Below are positions 18,670-27,591 of a DNA stretch of 64,000 nucleotides, piece after piece. The position numbers were made by a program, and so were the translations under genes. The stretch is from Gracilimonas mengyeensis (GTDB taxonomy: Bacteria; Bacteroidota; Rhodothermia; Balneolales; Balneolaceae), in assembly GCF_900182705.1 (NCBI RefSeq), contig NZ_FXTP01000001.1:1-64000 (forward strand), written 5' to 3'. The notes under the pieces are model-generated. The model saw nothing but the letters and a program-made list of their open reading frames with translations. It had not been told where the DNA came from and made no database searches. Each line of letters opens with the position of its first letter. The stretch's first letter is position 1.

Positions 18670-18891
18670 TTGCTCAATAACCTTCTGCCTGATAAATACG
18701 GCCGGTATGTAAGCCTTGGGGTGGAAATCGCCGTATCCATGGCTTTACCTGTGGTAGGAGGGTACTTGTTAGATGACTATTTTGGTACCAGTCCCTGGCT
18801 GGTGCTGACAGGTATAGTATTAGGAATGCTTAATTTTGGACTTATGATTGCACGGATTGCAAAAAAATTAAACGAAGAGGATGACAAATGA
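18670..18891 (+). CDS. AtpZ/AtpI-like small membrane protein of the ATP synthase operon
   Basis: 73-aa two-helix protein (VSLGVEIAVSMALPVVGGYLLDDYFG and LVLTGIVLGMLNFGLMIARIAKKL) matching the AtpZ-type family at the head of many atp operons, thought to help Fo assembly or Mg2+ supply. An in-frame stop lies directly before the TTG at 18670, and no ATG or GTG gives a full first helix, so TTG is the start. It overlaps the next gene by 11 bp. Confidence 0.82.
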   Translation: MLNNLLPDKYGRYVSLGVEIAVSMALPVVGGYLLDDYFGTSPWLVLTGIVLGMLNFGLMIARIAKKLNEEDDK

Positions 18892-19264
18892 TACGTTTCC
18901 CGTAATGAAACGGACGCTCAAAATGTCGGTTTTATTGCTGGTACTTTCTACTACGTTTTTTCTGATAGGTGAACAGCAAGGGGTGGCAGTCGTCTCCGGA
19001 GTACTTTTAAGCTGCATTTTTGTAGTAAGCAGTGCCTGGGTGTTTGATTTCTTCAGCGGACTGGATAACAAGAAGTTTATGAAAATATTTTTCTTGTCAA
19101 CCGCGCTGCGCTTTGTGTTAGTGCTGATTCTGTTCGGAATTTTTATCGGACTGACAAAAATTGACGAAATCTACTTTACAGTTAGTTTTATAATTTCCTA
19201 TCTTTGCCAATCTGTAACGGAAGTGATTTTTATAAATAAAATTCTTGACAACAGCGGCAGATAA
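18881..19264 (+). CDS. ATP synthase subunit I-like protein
   Basis: 127 aa with four predicted membrane helices (MSVLLLVLSTTFFLIG, VAVVSGVLLSCIFVVSSAWVF, LRFVLVLILFGIFIGLT, YFTVSFIISYLCQSVTEVIFI). Position directly before atpB and topology fit the ATP synthase I/AtpI group, a probable c-ring assembly helper. Low sequence conservation in this family makes the call partly contextual. Translationally coupled to the previous gene. Confidence 0.72.
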   Translation: MTNDTFPVMKRTLKMSVLLLVLSTTFFLIGEQQGVAVVSGVLLSCIFVVSSAWVFDFFSGLDNKKFMKIFFLSTALRFVLVLILFGIFIGLTKIDEIYFTVSFIISYLCQSVTEVIFINKILDNSGR

Positions 19265-19269
19265 AAGAA

Positions 19270-20340
19270 ATGGTTCAAACCCTGCGTCTACTATTTTTAA
19301 CCTTATTATTTTTAAGTGTAAGCACACCAAATACTTTGGCAGCCGACCCTAGTGGGGCGGAGGAAGAGCCCGTTATTGATGTAATGGGGACTGTGCTTGA
19401 TCACGACTATCTAAAAACTCCGTTTGGTAAAATTTATTTGCCGCGCATTTTCTATTGGGAAGATGCTTCCGGTCAAACTCACCTCAACGCTTACGGCAGT
19501 ACGAAAAAAGCCGAGCAGTCTGAACTTTTTGAATTAGCTGAAAGCGGAGCTATTGTTCCTTCCGGCGGTGGGCATATTCTTATTGACATGTCCATTACTT
19601 CTCACTTGGCCTTTGTATGGTTCAGTGTGATTATTGTGATGATTGTGACCTTTATTGTGGCAGGTAAATATAAAAGGGGTGTGGGTAAGGAAACGGAGCC
19701 TAAGGGCGCTTTTCAAAATATTTTTGAGATCTTGTTTGAATTCATCAGGGATCACGTAGCTAAAGACAATATCCCGGATCACAAATACAAGCGTTATGTG
19801 CCCTATTTGTTTGCTGTATTTACCAGTATTGCCTTAATGAATTTGTTTGGTTTGTTGCCCTGGGCGGCTACAGCAACTGCTGACTTAACGGTGACAGCTA
19901 CTCTTGCTGCTATTTCATTTTTCGTAATTCAGTTCAGTGGTACCAAAGATCACTGGGCACACGTATTTTGGTTCCCGGGAGTACCTGGCTGGTCTCGCAT
20001 TATTTTGACGCCGGTAGAGATATTAGGGTTATTCACTAAGCCTTTTGCGCTCGCGATTCGACTTTTTGCCAACATGCTTTCCGGTAAAATGATGATTATC
20101 GCTATTCTTGGATTGATATTTATTTTCGCCGACCTTTTCGGCCCTGTAGGTGGTTACGGTATGGCTGGTTTCCTGGCAGTACCATTAACGGCCGCCATTT
20201 ATTTTCTGAAAGCCTTTGTGGCTTTACTACAGGCATACGTGTTCACTATTCTTACAGCAGTATTTATTGGAATGGCTGCCGAAGATCACGAACACGATGA
20301 AGAAGGCTATCATGTTGAACATGTGGCTGAAGCCGAATAA
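19270..20340 (+). CDS. atpB: ATP synthase Fo subunit a
   Basis: Stator subunit carrying the proton half-channels. 356 aa, longer than E. coli subunit a because of a cleavable-looking signal peptide (MVQTLRLLFLTLLFLSVSTPNTLA) and about 80 extra N-terminal residues, a form common in this phylum. The essential arginine is in FALAIRLFANMLSGK, and the fifth helix 'FLKAFVALLQAYVFTILTAVFIG' is typical. A His/Glu-rich tail (EDHEHDEEGYHVEH) follows. First main gene of the B-E-F-H-A-G block. Confidence 0.95.
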   Translation: MVQTLRLLFLTLLFLSVSTPNTLAADPSGAEEEPVIDVMGTVLDHDYLKTPFGKIYLPRIFYWEDASGQTHLNAYGSTKKAEQSELFELAESGAIVPSGGGHILIDMSITSHLAFVWFSVIIVMIVTFIVAGKYKRGVGKETEPKGAFQNIFEILFEFIRDHVAKDNIPDHKYKRYVPYLFAVFTSIALMNLFGLLPWAATATADLTVTATLAAISFFVIQFSGTKDHWAHVFWFPGVPGWSRIILTPVEILGLFTKPFALAIRLFANMLSGKMMIIAILGLIFIFADLFGPVGGYGMAGFLAVPLTAAIYFLKAFVALLQAYVFTILTAVFIGMAAEDHEHDEEGYHVEHVAEAE

Positions 20341-20380
20341 ACGACTTTATTTAACTAACTACTTAAAAAACCATAACTAA

Positions 20381-20617
<237 letters not shown>

Positions 20618-20633
20618 TCTCGTGATACACTCC

Positions 20634-21146
20634 ATGCTACTTTTAGCAGGCGGGGGAGGATTACTCTCTTTTAATACCGGATTTGCCATCTGGATAGCTA
20701 TCACTATGGTGGTATTTATCTTTCTTATGGCCAAATTTGGTGTTCCACCGATCATGAAGGCGCTCGAAGAGCGTGAGCATAAAATCAAAGAGTCTTTGGA
20801 ATCTGCCGAAAAAGCAATTGCTCGTGCAGAACAAATTTCAAAAGACAATGAGAAAGCACTTCGTGAAGCGGAAACCAAGGCTCAACAAATTCGCAAAGAA
20901 GCAGTTGAGGAAGCAGAGTTGATCCGAACGGAACGAATTAACAAAGCCAAAGAGGAAGCTGAGCAAATTATTGACCAAGCCAGAACCTCTATTGAACAGG
21001 AAAAAAGACAAGCTCTTACGGAACTTAGAAGCGAAGTGGCAAAACTTGCCGTAGCATCTGCTTCCAAGATTCTTGATTCCGAGCTTGATGAGAAAAAGAA
21101 TCACAAGCTGGTGGATAATTTTATATCCGACCTTCAAAAAAATTAA
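20634..21146 (+). CDS. atpF: ATP synthase Fo subunit b
   Basis: Peripheral-stalk subunit: one N-terminal membrane helix (FNTGFAIWIAITMVVFIFLMAKF), then a long charged coiled coil (ALEEREHKIKESLESAEKAIARAEQI... ) to the C-terminus. 170 aa from the ATG at 20634; an in-frame GTG four codons earlier (20622) is the alternative. A single b gene is present, so the stalk is probably a homodimer. Ten bases before atpH. Confidence 0.93.
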   Translation: MLLLAGGGGLLSFNTGFAIWIAITMVVFIFLMAKFGVPPIMKALEEREHKIKESLESAEKAIARAEQISKDNEKALREAETKAQQIRKEAVEEAELIRTERINKAKEEAEQIIDQARTSIEQEKRQALTELRSEVAKLAVASASKILDSELDEKKNHKLVDNFISDLQKN

Positions 21147-21156
21147 CTCATAATTC

Positions 21157-21705
21157 ATGCTGGTATCCAAAGCGGCACGCCGATATGCCACCGCACTTTT
21201 ACAGCTAGCTCAAGAGCAAGACGCCGTAGAGCGTACTCTTGAAGATGTTGAATTTATTCAGAATACAATCAAGGATTCACGCGATCTGCAGCTGTTTTTG
21301 AAGAGCCCGGTTATTAAACCGGATCAAAAAGTGAAGGCACTCGAAGCCATTTTTGAGGGTGAAGTGAGTGAAATGGTACATAAGTTCATTTTACTTATCA
21401 CCCGAAAAAACCGGCAAAATATCCTTGCTGAAATCGTTGAGGCTTTTATAGAAAAGTACAACGAGTTTGCAGGTATTATTTCTGCCAAGGTTTTTGTGGC
21501 CTACAAACTGGATGATAAAGAACTCAATAGCGTACAAAAGAAGCTGGAGTCGGTCACTGGTAAGAAAGTGAACCTCACAGTGGAAGTACAACCTGAGTTA
21601 AAAGGTGGAATGGCCGTTAAAATCAACGATACAGTGATGGACGGCACGGTTAAGCATAAATTGGATCAGCTTGAAAATACATTCCTTAGCACAGCCACGG
21701 AATAA
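21157..21705 (+). CDS. atpH: ATP synthase F1 subunit delta
   Basis: Links the peripheral stalk to the top of F1. 182 aa with the standard OSCP/delta opening (SKAARRYATALLQLAQEQDAVERTLEDV), a helical N-terminal domain and the C-terminal signature 'LKGGMAVKINDTVMDGTVKHKLDQL'. Usual position between b and alpha. Confidence 0.95.
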   Translation: MLVSKAARRYATALLQLAQEQDAVERTLEDVEFIQNTIKDSRDLQLFLKSPVIKPDQKVKALEAIFEGEVSEMVHKFILLITRKNRQNILAEIVEAFIEKYNEFAGIISAKVFVAYKLDDKELNSVQKKLESVTGKKVNLTVEVQPELKGGMAVKINDTVMDGTVKHKLDQLENTFLSTATE

Positions 21706-21733
21706 ACAAATCAGATTTTAATCATAAGATACA

Positions 21734-23344
21734 ATGAGTCAAGTCAGACCAGACGAAGTTTCAGCCATATTACGCAAGCAGTTATCAGGTTTCGACAATG
21801 AAGCTGATACCTACGACGTAGGTACCGTACTTGAAGTAGGGGATGGTATTGCCCGCGTATACGGCTTATCGAAAGTACAAGCAGGTGAATTGGTTGAGCT
21901 GCCGGATTCAAAAGATGAAAACGGCGAGACTGTCACCGGTATGGTACTTAACCTTGAGGAAGACAACGTTGGTATCGTACTTTTTGGTGCTTCAAGCGCC
22001 GTAGAGGAAGGCCATACAGTAAAACGTACTAATGATATTTCTTCTATCAACGTAGGAGACGGATTATTAGGCCGCGTTATCGATCCTCTTGGGAACCCAA
22101 TTGATGGAAAAGGAGCAATCAGCGGCGACACTGTTCGCCTGCCTCTTGAGCGTAAAGCACCTGGTGTAATTTACCGTCAGCCGGTAGATGAACCCCTCCA
22201 GACCGGTTTGAAATCCATTGACTCATTAATTCCAATTGGCCGTGGTCAGCGTGAGCTTATTATTGGTGACCGCCAGACGGGTAAAACCTCTGTTGCCGTT
22301 GATACCATTATCAACCAGCAGGCTACTCAGGATTCTGACAAGCCTGTGTACTGTATTTATGTGGCTGTAGGACAGAAAGGTTCTACCATTGCGAATATTC
22401 GCCAGGTACTGGAAGAGAAAGGTGCCATGGAATACACTACTATTGTGGCTGCACCAGCCAGTTCAACTGCTCCCATGCGTTACATTGCTCCTTTTGCCGG
22501 AGCTGCTATCGGTGAGTATTTCCGGGACACTGGTCGACACGCTTTGGTTATTTATGATGATCTTTCAAAACAAGCCGTAGCATATCGCGAGCTTTCGCTA
22601 TTGCTGAAGCGTCCTCCTGGCCGTGAAGCTTATCCTGGTGATGTATTTTATTTGCACAGTCGTTTGCTGGAGCGTGCTGCTAAAATCATTGAAGATGATG
22701 AAGTAGCAAAATCCATGAATAACATCCCTGAAGAGCTTAAGCCTAAAGTAAAAGGTGGTGGATCATTAACAGCCCTTCCGGTGATTGAAACCCAGGCCGG
22801 TGATGTGTCTGCCTACATTCCAACCAACGTAATTTCTATTACCGATGGTCAGATCTTCCTGGATACTGACTTGTTTAACCAGGGTATTCGCCCCGCTATT
22901 GATGTAGGTACTTCCGTATCTCGTGTAGGTGGTTCGGCCCAGGTTAAGTCCATGAAGAAACTTTCTGGTACTTTGAAGCTTGACTTGGCTCAGTATCGTG
23001 AGCTTGAAGCTTTTGCCAAATTCGGTTCTGATCTTGATGCATCTACTCAGGCTCAGCTTCGAAAAGGAGAGCGTACTGTAGAATTGCTTAAGCAGCCTGA
23101 ATACCAGCCGCTGCCCGTAGAACAGCAAATTGCTTTGTTGAAAGTGAATGACGAAGGATTACTGGATAATATTGATGTTGAGCAAATCGGTGATTTTGAG
23201 GATCAATTCCTTGAAACTCTTGGCCTCAAGTATGAGCAAGAGATGAGCGCCCTGGCAAAAAGTGGAAAGCTTGACGACACCTTTGGTGACAAGATTATCG
23301 AGATTGCCAATTCAGTTATTGATCAGATTAACGTAAGCAACTAA
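21734..23344 (+). CDS. atpA: ATP synthase F1 subunit alpha
   Basis: Non-catalytic nucleotide-binding subunit, 536 aa. Walker A GDRQTGKT, the '[43 protein letters not shown]' block and the ATP synthase alpha/beta signature region ([17 protein letters not shown]) are all intact. Somewhat longer than the E. coli protein, partly through an insert near residues 50-70 ([12 protein letters not shown]). Followed by gamma; no beta gene follows. Confidence 0.97.
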   Translation: MSQVRPDEVSAILRKQLSGFDNEADTYDVGTVLEVGDGIARVYGLSKVQAGELVELPDSKDENGETVTGMVLNLEEDNVGIVLFGASSAVEEGHTVKRTNDISSINVGDGLLGRVIDPLGNPIDGKGAISGDTVRLPLERKAPGVIYRQPVDEPLQTGLKSIDSLIPIGRGQRELIIGDRQTGKTSVAVDTIINQQATQDSDKPVYCIYVAVGQKGSTIANIRQVLEEKGAMEYTTIVAAPASSTAPMRYIAPFAGAAIGEYFRDTGRHALVIYDDLSKQAVAYRELSLLLKRPPGREAYPGDVFYLHSRLLERAAKIIEDDEVAKSMNNIPEELKPKVKGGGSLTALPVIETQAGDVSAYIPTNVISITDGQIFLDTDLFNQGIRPAIDVGTSVSRVGGSAQVKSMKKLSGTLKLDLAQYRELEAFAKFGSDLDASTQAQLRKGERTVELLKQPEYQPLPVEQQIALLKVNDEGLLDNIDVEQIGDFEDQFLETLGLKYEQEMSALAKSGKLDDTFGDKIIEIANSVIDQINVSN

Positions 23345-23360
23345 AAACCTTTAGGTATCG

Positions 23361-24257
23361 ATGGCCAACCTTCGCGACATACGAAACCGGATATCATCGG
23401 TTAACAATACCCAGCAGATAACCAAAGCCATGAAAATGGTTGCGGCTGCCAAGCTCAAGAAAGCGCAGGACCGGATGACTCAGACTCGTCCATATGCAGC
23501 TAAAATTGAGGAAGTGGCGGGCCGGTTAGCTGGAAGTACAAAAGCCGACCATCCGGTAATGCGGAAACCCGACGAAATTAATGAAGTATTATTCGTTGTG
23601 GTTGGTTCTGACCGTGGTTTACGTGGTGGTTTCAATAATAACCTGTTCAAGGAAGTCGAATCGCGCTTACATGAAGAGTTTCAGTCTCACTTAGATGACA
23701 AATCGCTTTCAATGATTACCATTGGTAAGAAAGCAACGGCTCATTTTACCAAACGTAAATACAAGGTGATTGAGAGTCACCCTGGCTTTTTTGATGATCT
23801 GGACTATTCTTCTACGTCTGACATTATGAATGCGATTATAAAGGAATTCTCCGATGAAAAGTTTGATGAAGTATATATAGCTTTCAACGAATTTAAGTCG
23901 GTAATTGCTCAGAAACGACGCATTCAAAAGATTCTGCCAATCGATCCAGAAAAAATTGCAAAATCAGAAACTGAGGATGCAAAAGAACAAGTTATTGATT
24001 ACCTTTACGAGCCTGATTCGCAAGCTATTCTGAATCGCTTGTTACCGTTGCACTTAAACATGCAATTATGGCGTGCAGTTTTAGAGTCTAATGCTTCTGA
24101 ACAGGGCGCACGAATGACAGCGATGGATAGTGCTACTGAGAACGCAAAAGATCTTGAAAAAGAATTGAGGTTAGAATATAATCAGGCACGTCAAAGTGCG
24201 ATTACTACCGAGATTTCCGAGATTGTTTCTGGAGCTCAGGCACTTAGCGAAGATTAA
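23361..24257 (+). CDS. atpG: ATP synthase F1 subunit gamma
   Basis: Central rotor shaft, 298 aa. The N-terminal helix (MANLRDIRNRISSVNNTQQITKAMKMVAAAKLKKAQ) and C-terminal helix (MTAMDSATENAKDLEKELRLEYNQARQSAITTEISEIVSGAQAL) are diagnostic. It ends the operon: tRNA-Ser and a terminator follow, so atpD and atpC must be elsewhere in the genome. Confidence 0.97.
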   Translation: MANLRDIRNRISSVNNTQQITKAMKMVAAAKLKKAQDRMTQTRPYAAKIEEVAGRLAGSTKADHPVMRKPDEINEVLFVVVGSDRGLRGGFNNNLFKEVESRLHEEFQSHLDDKSLSMITIGKKATAHFTKRKYKVIESHPGFFDDLDYSSTSDIMNAIIKEFSDEKFDEVYIAFNEFKSVIAQKRRIQKILPIDPEKIAKSETEDAKEQVIDYLYEPDSQAILNRLLPLHLNMQLWRAVLESNASEQGARMTAMDSATENAKDLEKELRLEYNQARQSAITTEISEIVSGAQALSED

Positions 24258-24281
24258 GATTTTATTGACGATTGTACTAAT

Positions 24282-24368
24282 GGAGAGCTGGCAGAGTGGT
24301 CGAATGCGGCGGTCTTGAAAACCGTTGAGGCTTCACGGTCTCCGGGGGTTCGAATCCCTCGCTCTCCG
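24282..24368 (+). tRNA. tRNA-Ser (anticodon TGA)
   Basis: 87-nt cloverleaf. Acceptor GGAGAGC pairs with GCTCTCC; D-arm GCA...TGC; anticodon stem GCGGT/ACCGT around loop CTTGAAA (anticodon TGA at 24316-24318); long class II variable arm; T-arm with GTTCGAAT. Discriminator G at 24368; CCA is not encoded. Long variable arm and anticodon both give serine. Confidence 0.96.
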
Positions 24369-24393
24369 CATTAGTTCTAATGAACACATAAAT

Positions 24394-24413
24394 AGCCCCT
24401 TTTGGGGCTTTTT
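24394..24413 (+). terminator. Rho-independent terminator after tRNA-Ser
   Basis: Stem AGCCCC / GGGGCT with a TTTT loop, then TTTT. It ends the atp-tRNA unit before the TolC gene. Confidence 0.85.
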
Positions 24414-24478
24414 ATGTTTTACGAAATACTTTAAATAAACTGATCGTGCATTCGTTTAAGCCCCAAAACCTTTTTCTT

Positions 24479-25864
24479 ATGACAGCACGAACTCTAAGCT
24501 TTTTCCTTCTAACCTTTTCTTTGTTATCCATGCCCGTTGTGGCACAGGATACCCTTCAGATTTCATTTGATGCTTTTTTGAGTAAAGCCAAACAAAGTTC
24601 AGGCCAGCTAAAACTTCAGAAACAAGATGTGGAGTTGGCAGAAAACAGAGTTGATTTGGCTCAAGCTCAGCGTATTCTTCCAAATTTAAGCTTTGATACC
24701 CAGCATGGATTGGTTCCCGGAGTAGAAAGTAATCGTGATGACTTGTCTGAAAACGAATATTACCTGGATCCCAACCTTGAGAACAACTGGGAGAATTGGG
24801 CAGTCTATACCAAGTTTGAACTGTCTGCCGTACAGCCCATTTTTACCTGGGGCGCCATCAATAAAGCGATTGATGCGGCTAAGTTAGGAGCTGAAGCTGC
24901 TCGCTATAAATACGATGCCGATCAGGCTAACTATGAGATGCGTTTGTTTGAACTGTATTACAGCTATGTACTGGCGCTTGAAATTGAACGTCTGCTGAAT
25001 GAAGCTCAGGAAAAAATTGATCAGATTGAGCGGCAGATTACCAAAATGCAGGAAGAAGGAAATGAGAGCCTGGACGAGTCGGATGTATTCAAATTTGAGA
25101 TTTATAAATCAGAATTTGAGATACAGAAAGCCGAGGTGTTTGAAAATATGGGCTTCGTAAGAGAAACCTGGAATTATGTGCTTCGTGATGATGAGGGTAC
25201 GGTGTACGAACCCGAAGTTCGGTTTTTGGATCCTATTTCAATGGAACTTGAATCTATCGACTTCTATCAAGAAGCCGCATTCAATAACCGGCCGGAATTG
25301 AAAGCGCTGGAAGTGGGTGAAGAAGCAACCCGAACCTATATTTCATCCCTAAAAAAGCAGAATCTTCCGGGACTGTATTTGGCTGGGTTTTTCAATTTTG
25401 CCCATACTCCGAATCGCCCACGTCAGTCTAACCCATTCATCATCAACAATACCAACAAACTAAGTGGTGGAGCTGGATTTACTATCCGTCAAAAGCTGAA
25501 CTTTTTCTCTATAAAAGCAAATCTTGAAAGAAGCCGTATTGAGCTTAAGAAAGCGGATTATGCACAGGATGCAGCCGAAGATGGTATCATGCTGGAAGTA
25601 AATAATACCTACCGGCAAGCATCGGTGGCAGCCGTGAAAGTAGAGCAAACTGACGAGGCTCTGGTTACTTCAAAAAGATGGGTGCGACAGGAACAATTGG
25701 ACTATGATTTTGGTATGGGTGAAGTAAAGGACCTTATTGATGCTATGAAGAAAGAACTGGAGCTTAAGCTCAAACAGAAAGAACGGATATTTGAATTTAA
25801 TTCTTCGTTGGCAAAACTGAATAAAGTATCGGGTATTCCGTTAACTACCCTGATTAGTAATTAA
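24479..25864 (+). CDS. TolC-family outer-membrane protein
   Basis: Outer-membrane channel component of efflux or secretion, 461 aa. Signal peptide from the ATG at 24479 (MTARTLSFFLLTFSLLSMPVVAQ); an in-frame GTG 11 codons earlier is less likely. Two repeated halves of the TolC fold show long helices with regular heptads (KQDVELAENRVDLAQAQRILPNL ... ; LNEAQEKIDQIERQITKMQEEG). There is no adaptor or permease next to it, but MlaC follows 16 bp downstream, an unusual partner. It could serve pump 1 at 3.5-7.8 kb. Confidence 0.83.
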   Translation: MTARTLSFFLLTFSLLSMPVVAQDTLQISFDAFLSKAKQSSGQLKLQKQDVELAENRVDLAQAQRILPNLSFDTQHGLVPGVESNRDDLSENEYYLDPNLENNWENWAVYTKFELSAVQPIFTWGAINKAIDAAKLGAEAARYKYDADQANYEMRLFELYYSYVLALEIERLLNEAQEKIDQIERQITKMQEEGNESLDESDVFKFEIYKSEFEIQKAEVFENMGFVRETWNYVLRDDEGTVYEPEVRFLDPISMELESIDFYQEAAFNNRPELKALEVGEEATRTYISSLKKQNLPGLYLAGFFNFAHTPNRPRQSNPFIINNTNKLSGGAGFTIRQKLNFFSIKANLERSRIELKKADYAQDAAEDGIMLEVNNTYRQASVAAVKVEQTDEALVTSKRWVRQEQLDYDFGMGEVKDLIDAMKKELELKLKQKERIFEFNSSLAKLNKVSGIPLTTLISN

Positions 25865-25880
25865 ATAACGAACAGATATC

Positions 25881-26474
25881 ATGAATTACTTAAAAAGCAT
25901 TTTTATTTTTTCTATTCTATTCTCGGTTTTAAGCATTACTGCCGTGGCGCAACAAACCGAGGAAGATGTACGAAGCATGCTGGAAGAACGTGACGAAGAA
26001 ATTAAGGAATTGGTAGGACCAGAGGGTACAACCTACACCGATGAGCAACGCGCTACTCTTAAGGAGATTATTAATGGCGTGATAGATTTTGAAGCCATGG
26101 CCCAGGAAGCTCTTGCCGAAACATACGATACCATCGCTACCGAAAAGCGGGAAGAGTTTGTCGACCTTTTTTCTACCATTGTACGGGATCAGTCGCTAAA
26201 CAATCTTGACATTTATCGTGCCAAGGTTACCTATACTTCTATTGAAGTAGATGGTAATCAGGCACGTGTAGAGACTCTGGCACAACTGGAAAATGTACGT
26301 ACTCCGGTAAATTATGAACTTCGTTTTGAAGAGGGGCAATGGTTTATCACTGATATGGAAATTGATGATGTATCTACGGCTGCTTCCTACAACCGACAGT
26401 TTCAGCGAACCATTGCCCAAAATGGTTTTGAGGATTTAATGGAGCGGTTGAGAAAACGAGCCGCCAGGGCATAA
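25881..26474 (+). CDS. MlaC-family phospholipid-binding periplasmic protein
   Basis: Shuttle protein family of the Mla retrograde phospholipid transport system (also Ttg2D). 197 aa with a signal peptide (about 1-23, ending AVAQQ). Typical features: helical N-terminal part with 'VIDFEAMAQEAL', then 'FVDLFSTIVRDQSLNNLDIYRAKVTYTSIEVDGNQARVETLAQ' and 'VNYELRFEEGQWFITDMEIDDVS'. Nothing else of the Mla system (MlaD, E or F) is in the window. It follows the TolC gene closely. Confidence 0.82.
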   Translation: MNYLKSIFIFSILFSVLSITAVAQQTEEDVRSMLEERDEEIKELVGPEGTTYTDEQRATLKEIINGVIDFEAMAQEALAETYDTIATEKREEFVDLFSTIVRDQSLNNLDIYRAKVTYTSIEVDGNQARVETLAQLENVRTPVNYELRFEEGQWFITDMEIDDVSTAASYNRQFQRTIAQNGFEDLMERLRKRAARA

Positions 26475-26504
26475 AGTTTGGCTTTACACCCTCTCGAAAT
26501 TGTG

Positions 26505-26512
26505 TATATTTG
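26505..26512 (+). promoter_or_regulatory. Promoter -7 box for the GT8-like gene
   Basis: TATATTTG, exact match to TAnnTTTG, 13 bases before the GTG start; TTTG at 26477-26480 may be the upstream element (24-base gap). Confidence 0.5.
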
Positions 26513-26525
26513 AAAATAAAAAGAC

Positions 26526-27560
26526 GTGCTAACTCCGGTTAAAAATAAAAAATTAGGGAATGAAGGGTACATTTACGTCAGCTATGGACACCCGAAATAC
26601 CTTCAGCATGCCGTAGCTTCGGTTACCACATTGCGCAGGTATGATACAGAGCGTCCGGTAGCTATCGTTTGTACCAAGAAACACCAGCAGCTTATAAAGA
26701 AGCATAACCTTAGTGATTTCTTTGATCTTGTTTTTGACTTGCCGGAAGAACACGCTTCCATTGTGGGTTTCAAACACAATTTTTATAACTACCTGTTTTT
26801 TGAGAACAACTTATTTCTCGACAGCGATATCATTTGGTGCAAGAACCCGGATCCACTTTGGGAAGCTTTTAGGCCTTTTGATTTTACTGTAACAGGTACA
26901 CTGGTTTCTGATAACTTTTTTGGTGCGCCCAAAAGTATTGGTGTGGTGAAAGACATATTATTGCGTAGGCGAACCCGCACACTAAAGCGTTTCGGGTTAT
27001 CCTACCTGAGCAGGGCACAAACCGGCATTATGTACAGTTCTGATTACGCCCTTACCAAGAAAACCTGCGAATTGGCAAAGGAGATGCTTAAGCGTAAATC
27101 AGAAACCCATTTTCAAAGCCGAAAAAAAGAAAAAGGCCGTACAGAAGAATCCTGTGAATGGAGTTTGGCTATGGCCATGTCTAAGTTAAATATCCCTGTA
27201 TATCCATGGTTTCAAGGGCTCAACAGTCCTCAGTTGGATTATATTGAAATGCTCACCGATCACGATAAAGAGTTCGAATATGTAAACTGTAAGTATTATT
27301 CACACCGGTTTGTGTATTCGCTTAGAGGCTTAAAAAGTGATTTTTTGAAAAAACTACTGATTGGTGTCTTTACTCTTTATCCTGGTAATGGAGATTATAT
27401 GATGGTGACGCCATTTTGCCTCCATTTTGGTTGGTATCACGAGAAAAAGGCATTTCTTGATTTTTCTGATAAGATCTGGAACCGGCTGGAATCTGGTTTA
27501 GATACCTCACACTACGAGAACCGGATCCAGGAAGCTGACAGCTCTGCAACCGAAGCATAA
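26526..27560 (+). CDS. GT8-like nucleotide-sugar glycosyltransferase
   Basis: 344-aa cytoplasmic protein. The N-terminal GT-A-like fold (GYIYVSYGHPKYLQHAVASVTTLRRYDTERPVAIVCT) leads to a metal-binding Asp99-Ser100-Asp101 motif (LFLDSDIIWCKNPDPLW), as in family 8 enzymes. The second half is less typical (RLAMAMSKLN-type segment followed by 'YVNCKYYSHRFVY'). GTG start at 26526; no other in-frame start lies near. It precedes a Wzi-family gene, which suggests a role in surface polysaccharide (inference). Confidence 0.68.
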   Translation: MLTPVKNKKLGNEGYIYVSYGHPKYLQHAVASVTTLRRYDTERPVAIVCTKKHQQLIKKHNLSDFFDLVFDLPEEHASIVGFKHNFYNYLFFENNLFLDSDIIWCKNPDPLWEAFRPFDFTVTGTLVSDNFFGAPKSIGVVKDILLRRRTRTLKRFGLSYLSRAQTGIMYSSDYALTKKTCELAKEMLKRKSETHFQSRKKEKGRTEESCEWSLAMAMSKLNIPVYPWFQGLNSPQLDYIEMLTDHDKEFEYVNCKYYSHRFVYSLRGLKSDFLKKLLIGVFTLYPGNGDYMMVTPFCLHFGWYHEKKAFLDFSDKIWNRLESGLDTSHYENRIQEADSSATEA

Positions 27561-27591
27561 TTACACGACCAATCACTCAAATCGCATCCGA

